Positions 5,937-5,974 of a DNA stretch of 5,974 bases are shown here, piece after piece. Under the pieces are notes generated by a model, which was not told the origin of the DNA, did not search any database, and was given only the letters and a program-made list of their open reading frames with translations. The stretch's first letter is position 1; the number at the start of each line of letters is the position of its first letter. This stretch comes from Peptococcaceae bacterium UBA7185. GTDB lineage: Bacteria; Bacillota; Peptococcia; Peptococcales; Peptococcaceae. Both the position numbers and the translations under genes were made by a program. The stretch covers positions 1 to 5,974 of the forward strand of contig DKVF01000027.1 of assembly GCA_002491065.1 (NCBI GenBank), in the 5' to 3' direction.

Positions 5937-5954
5937 ATCACCGCAGGTGGTGAT
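5937..5954. repeat. Inverted repeat ATCACC / GGTGAT
   Basis: ATCACC (5937-5942) and GGTGAT (5949-5954) form a 6-bp stem with a 6-base spacer. CACC can alternatively pair with the nearer GGTG across a GCA loop (5939-5949), so two folds compete. It follows the palindrome at 5914-5930 by only 6 bases. Confidence 0.4.
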
Positions 5955-5974
5955 CTCAGGGGTTTGGGGACATG

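Larger units (their letters stand above)
5774..5974. other. Right-hand non-coding stretch, no convincing gene
   Basis: Besides the hairpin, -10 box and inverted repeats listed separately, I see no supportable gene. A plus-strand open frame runs from the kinase end to the TAG at 5931-5933 (ending LEAATYNQAFQRNA) but has no ATG and no ribosome site. The last three bases are ATG, with AGGGG (5958-5962) 9 bases upstream, so a new gene could begin exactly at the right edge; one more codon cannot be tested here. Confidence 0.4.

Noticed and set aside
5852..5974. Minus-strand open frame of about 40 codons running in from the right edge (contains TRSVGTLDYRLPPPNKRT)
   Set aside because: It has no visible start with a ribosome site, is proline- and arginine-rich like many chance frames, and overlaps the palindromes. 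It could be the end of a gene from the right, but nothing supports that here.
1..5974. CRISPR arrays, tRNA or rRNA genes, insertion sequences
   Set aside because: No regularly spaced repeats, cloverleaf-like or rRNA-like sequence, and no transposase or IS-end inverted repeats were seen on reading both strands.

Overview
The window looks like part of an integrative and conjugative element (ICE) from a low-to-mid GC gut Firmicute, probably a Lachnospiraceae- or Ruminococcaceae-type Clostridium relative. This rests on three things. The left end is the C-terminal third or so of a relaxase of the type carried by Tn1549-like ICEs. The Shine-Dalgarno sites are strong and Firmicute-like. All the remaining genes belong to Firmicute lantibiotic families. 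The species cannot be named from the sequence alone.

Layout. Bases 1-619 hold the relaxase C-terminus, which runs in from the left. Bases 620-728 are a short regulatory gap. Next comes a six-gene, plus-strand lantibiotic self-protection module: an ATPase (729-1430, LanF-like), two ABC permeases (1434-2153, LanE/MutE/EpiE-like; 2158-2889, LanG/MutG-like), a NisI/SpaI-like immunity lipoprotein (2882-3697), an OmpR-type response regulator (3759-4418, LanR-like) and a sensor histidine kinase (4409-5773, LanK-like). The first four genes are separated by 3-4 bases or overlap, so they look like one operon. The last two overlap each other and have their own promoter and Shine-Dalgarno site. Bases 5774-5974 carry no convincing gene. 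They do contain a UUCG-loop hairpin, a perfect TATAAT with a 17-bp palindrome just after it, and a second inverted repeat.

How it should work (inferred from the families). The kinase senses a lantibiotic or related cell-envelope-active peptide outside the cell and phosphorylates the regulator. The regulator switches on the FEG-I operon. The FEG transporter expels the peptide from the membrane and the lipoprotein intercepts it at the cell surface. The gap before the ATPase gene contains a TCT-N8-TCT direct repeat placed relative to a -10 box almost as in the nisin promoters, which fits this control loop directly.

The most notable points are these. No lantibiotic precursor, modification, export or leader-processing gene is present, so within the window this is a defence-only cassette riding as cargo on a conjugative element. 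The upstream gap has a credible nisin-type regulator box. The lipoprotein appears to be an internal two-domain duplication, as in NisI. Palindromic DNA sits at the right edge. I do not see a wholly new system; the novelty lies in the combination, the target peptide and the junctions with the mobile element.
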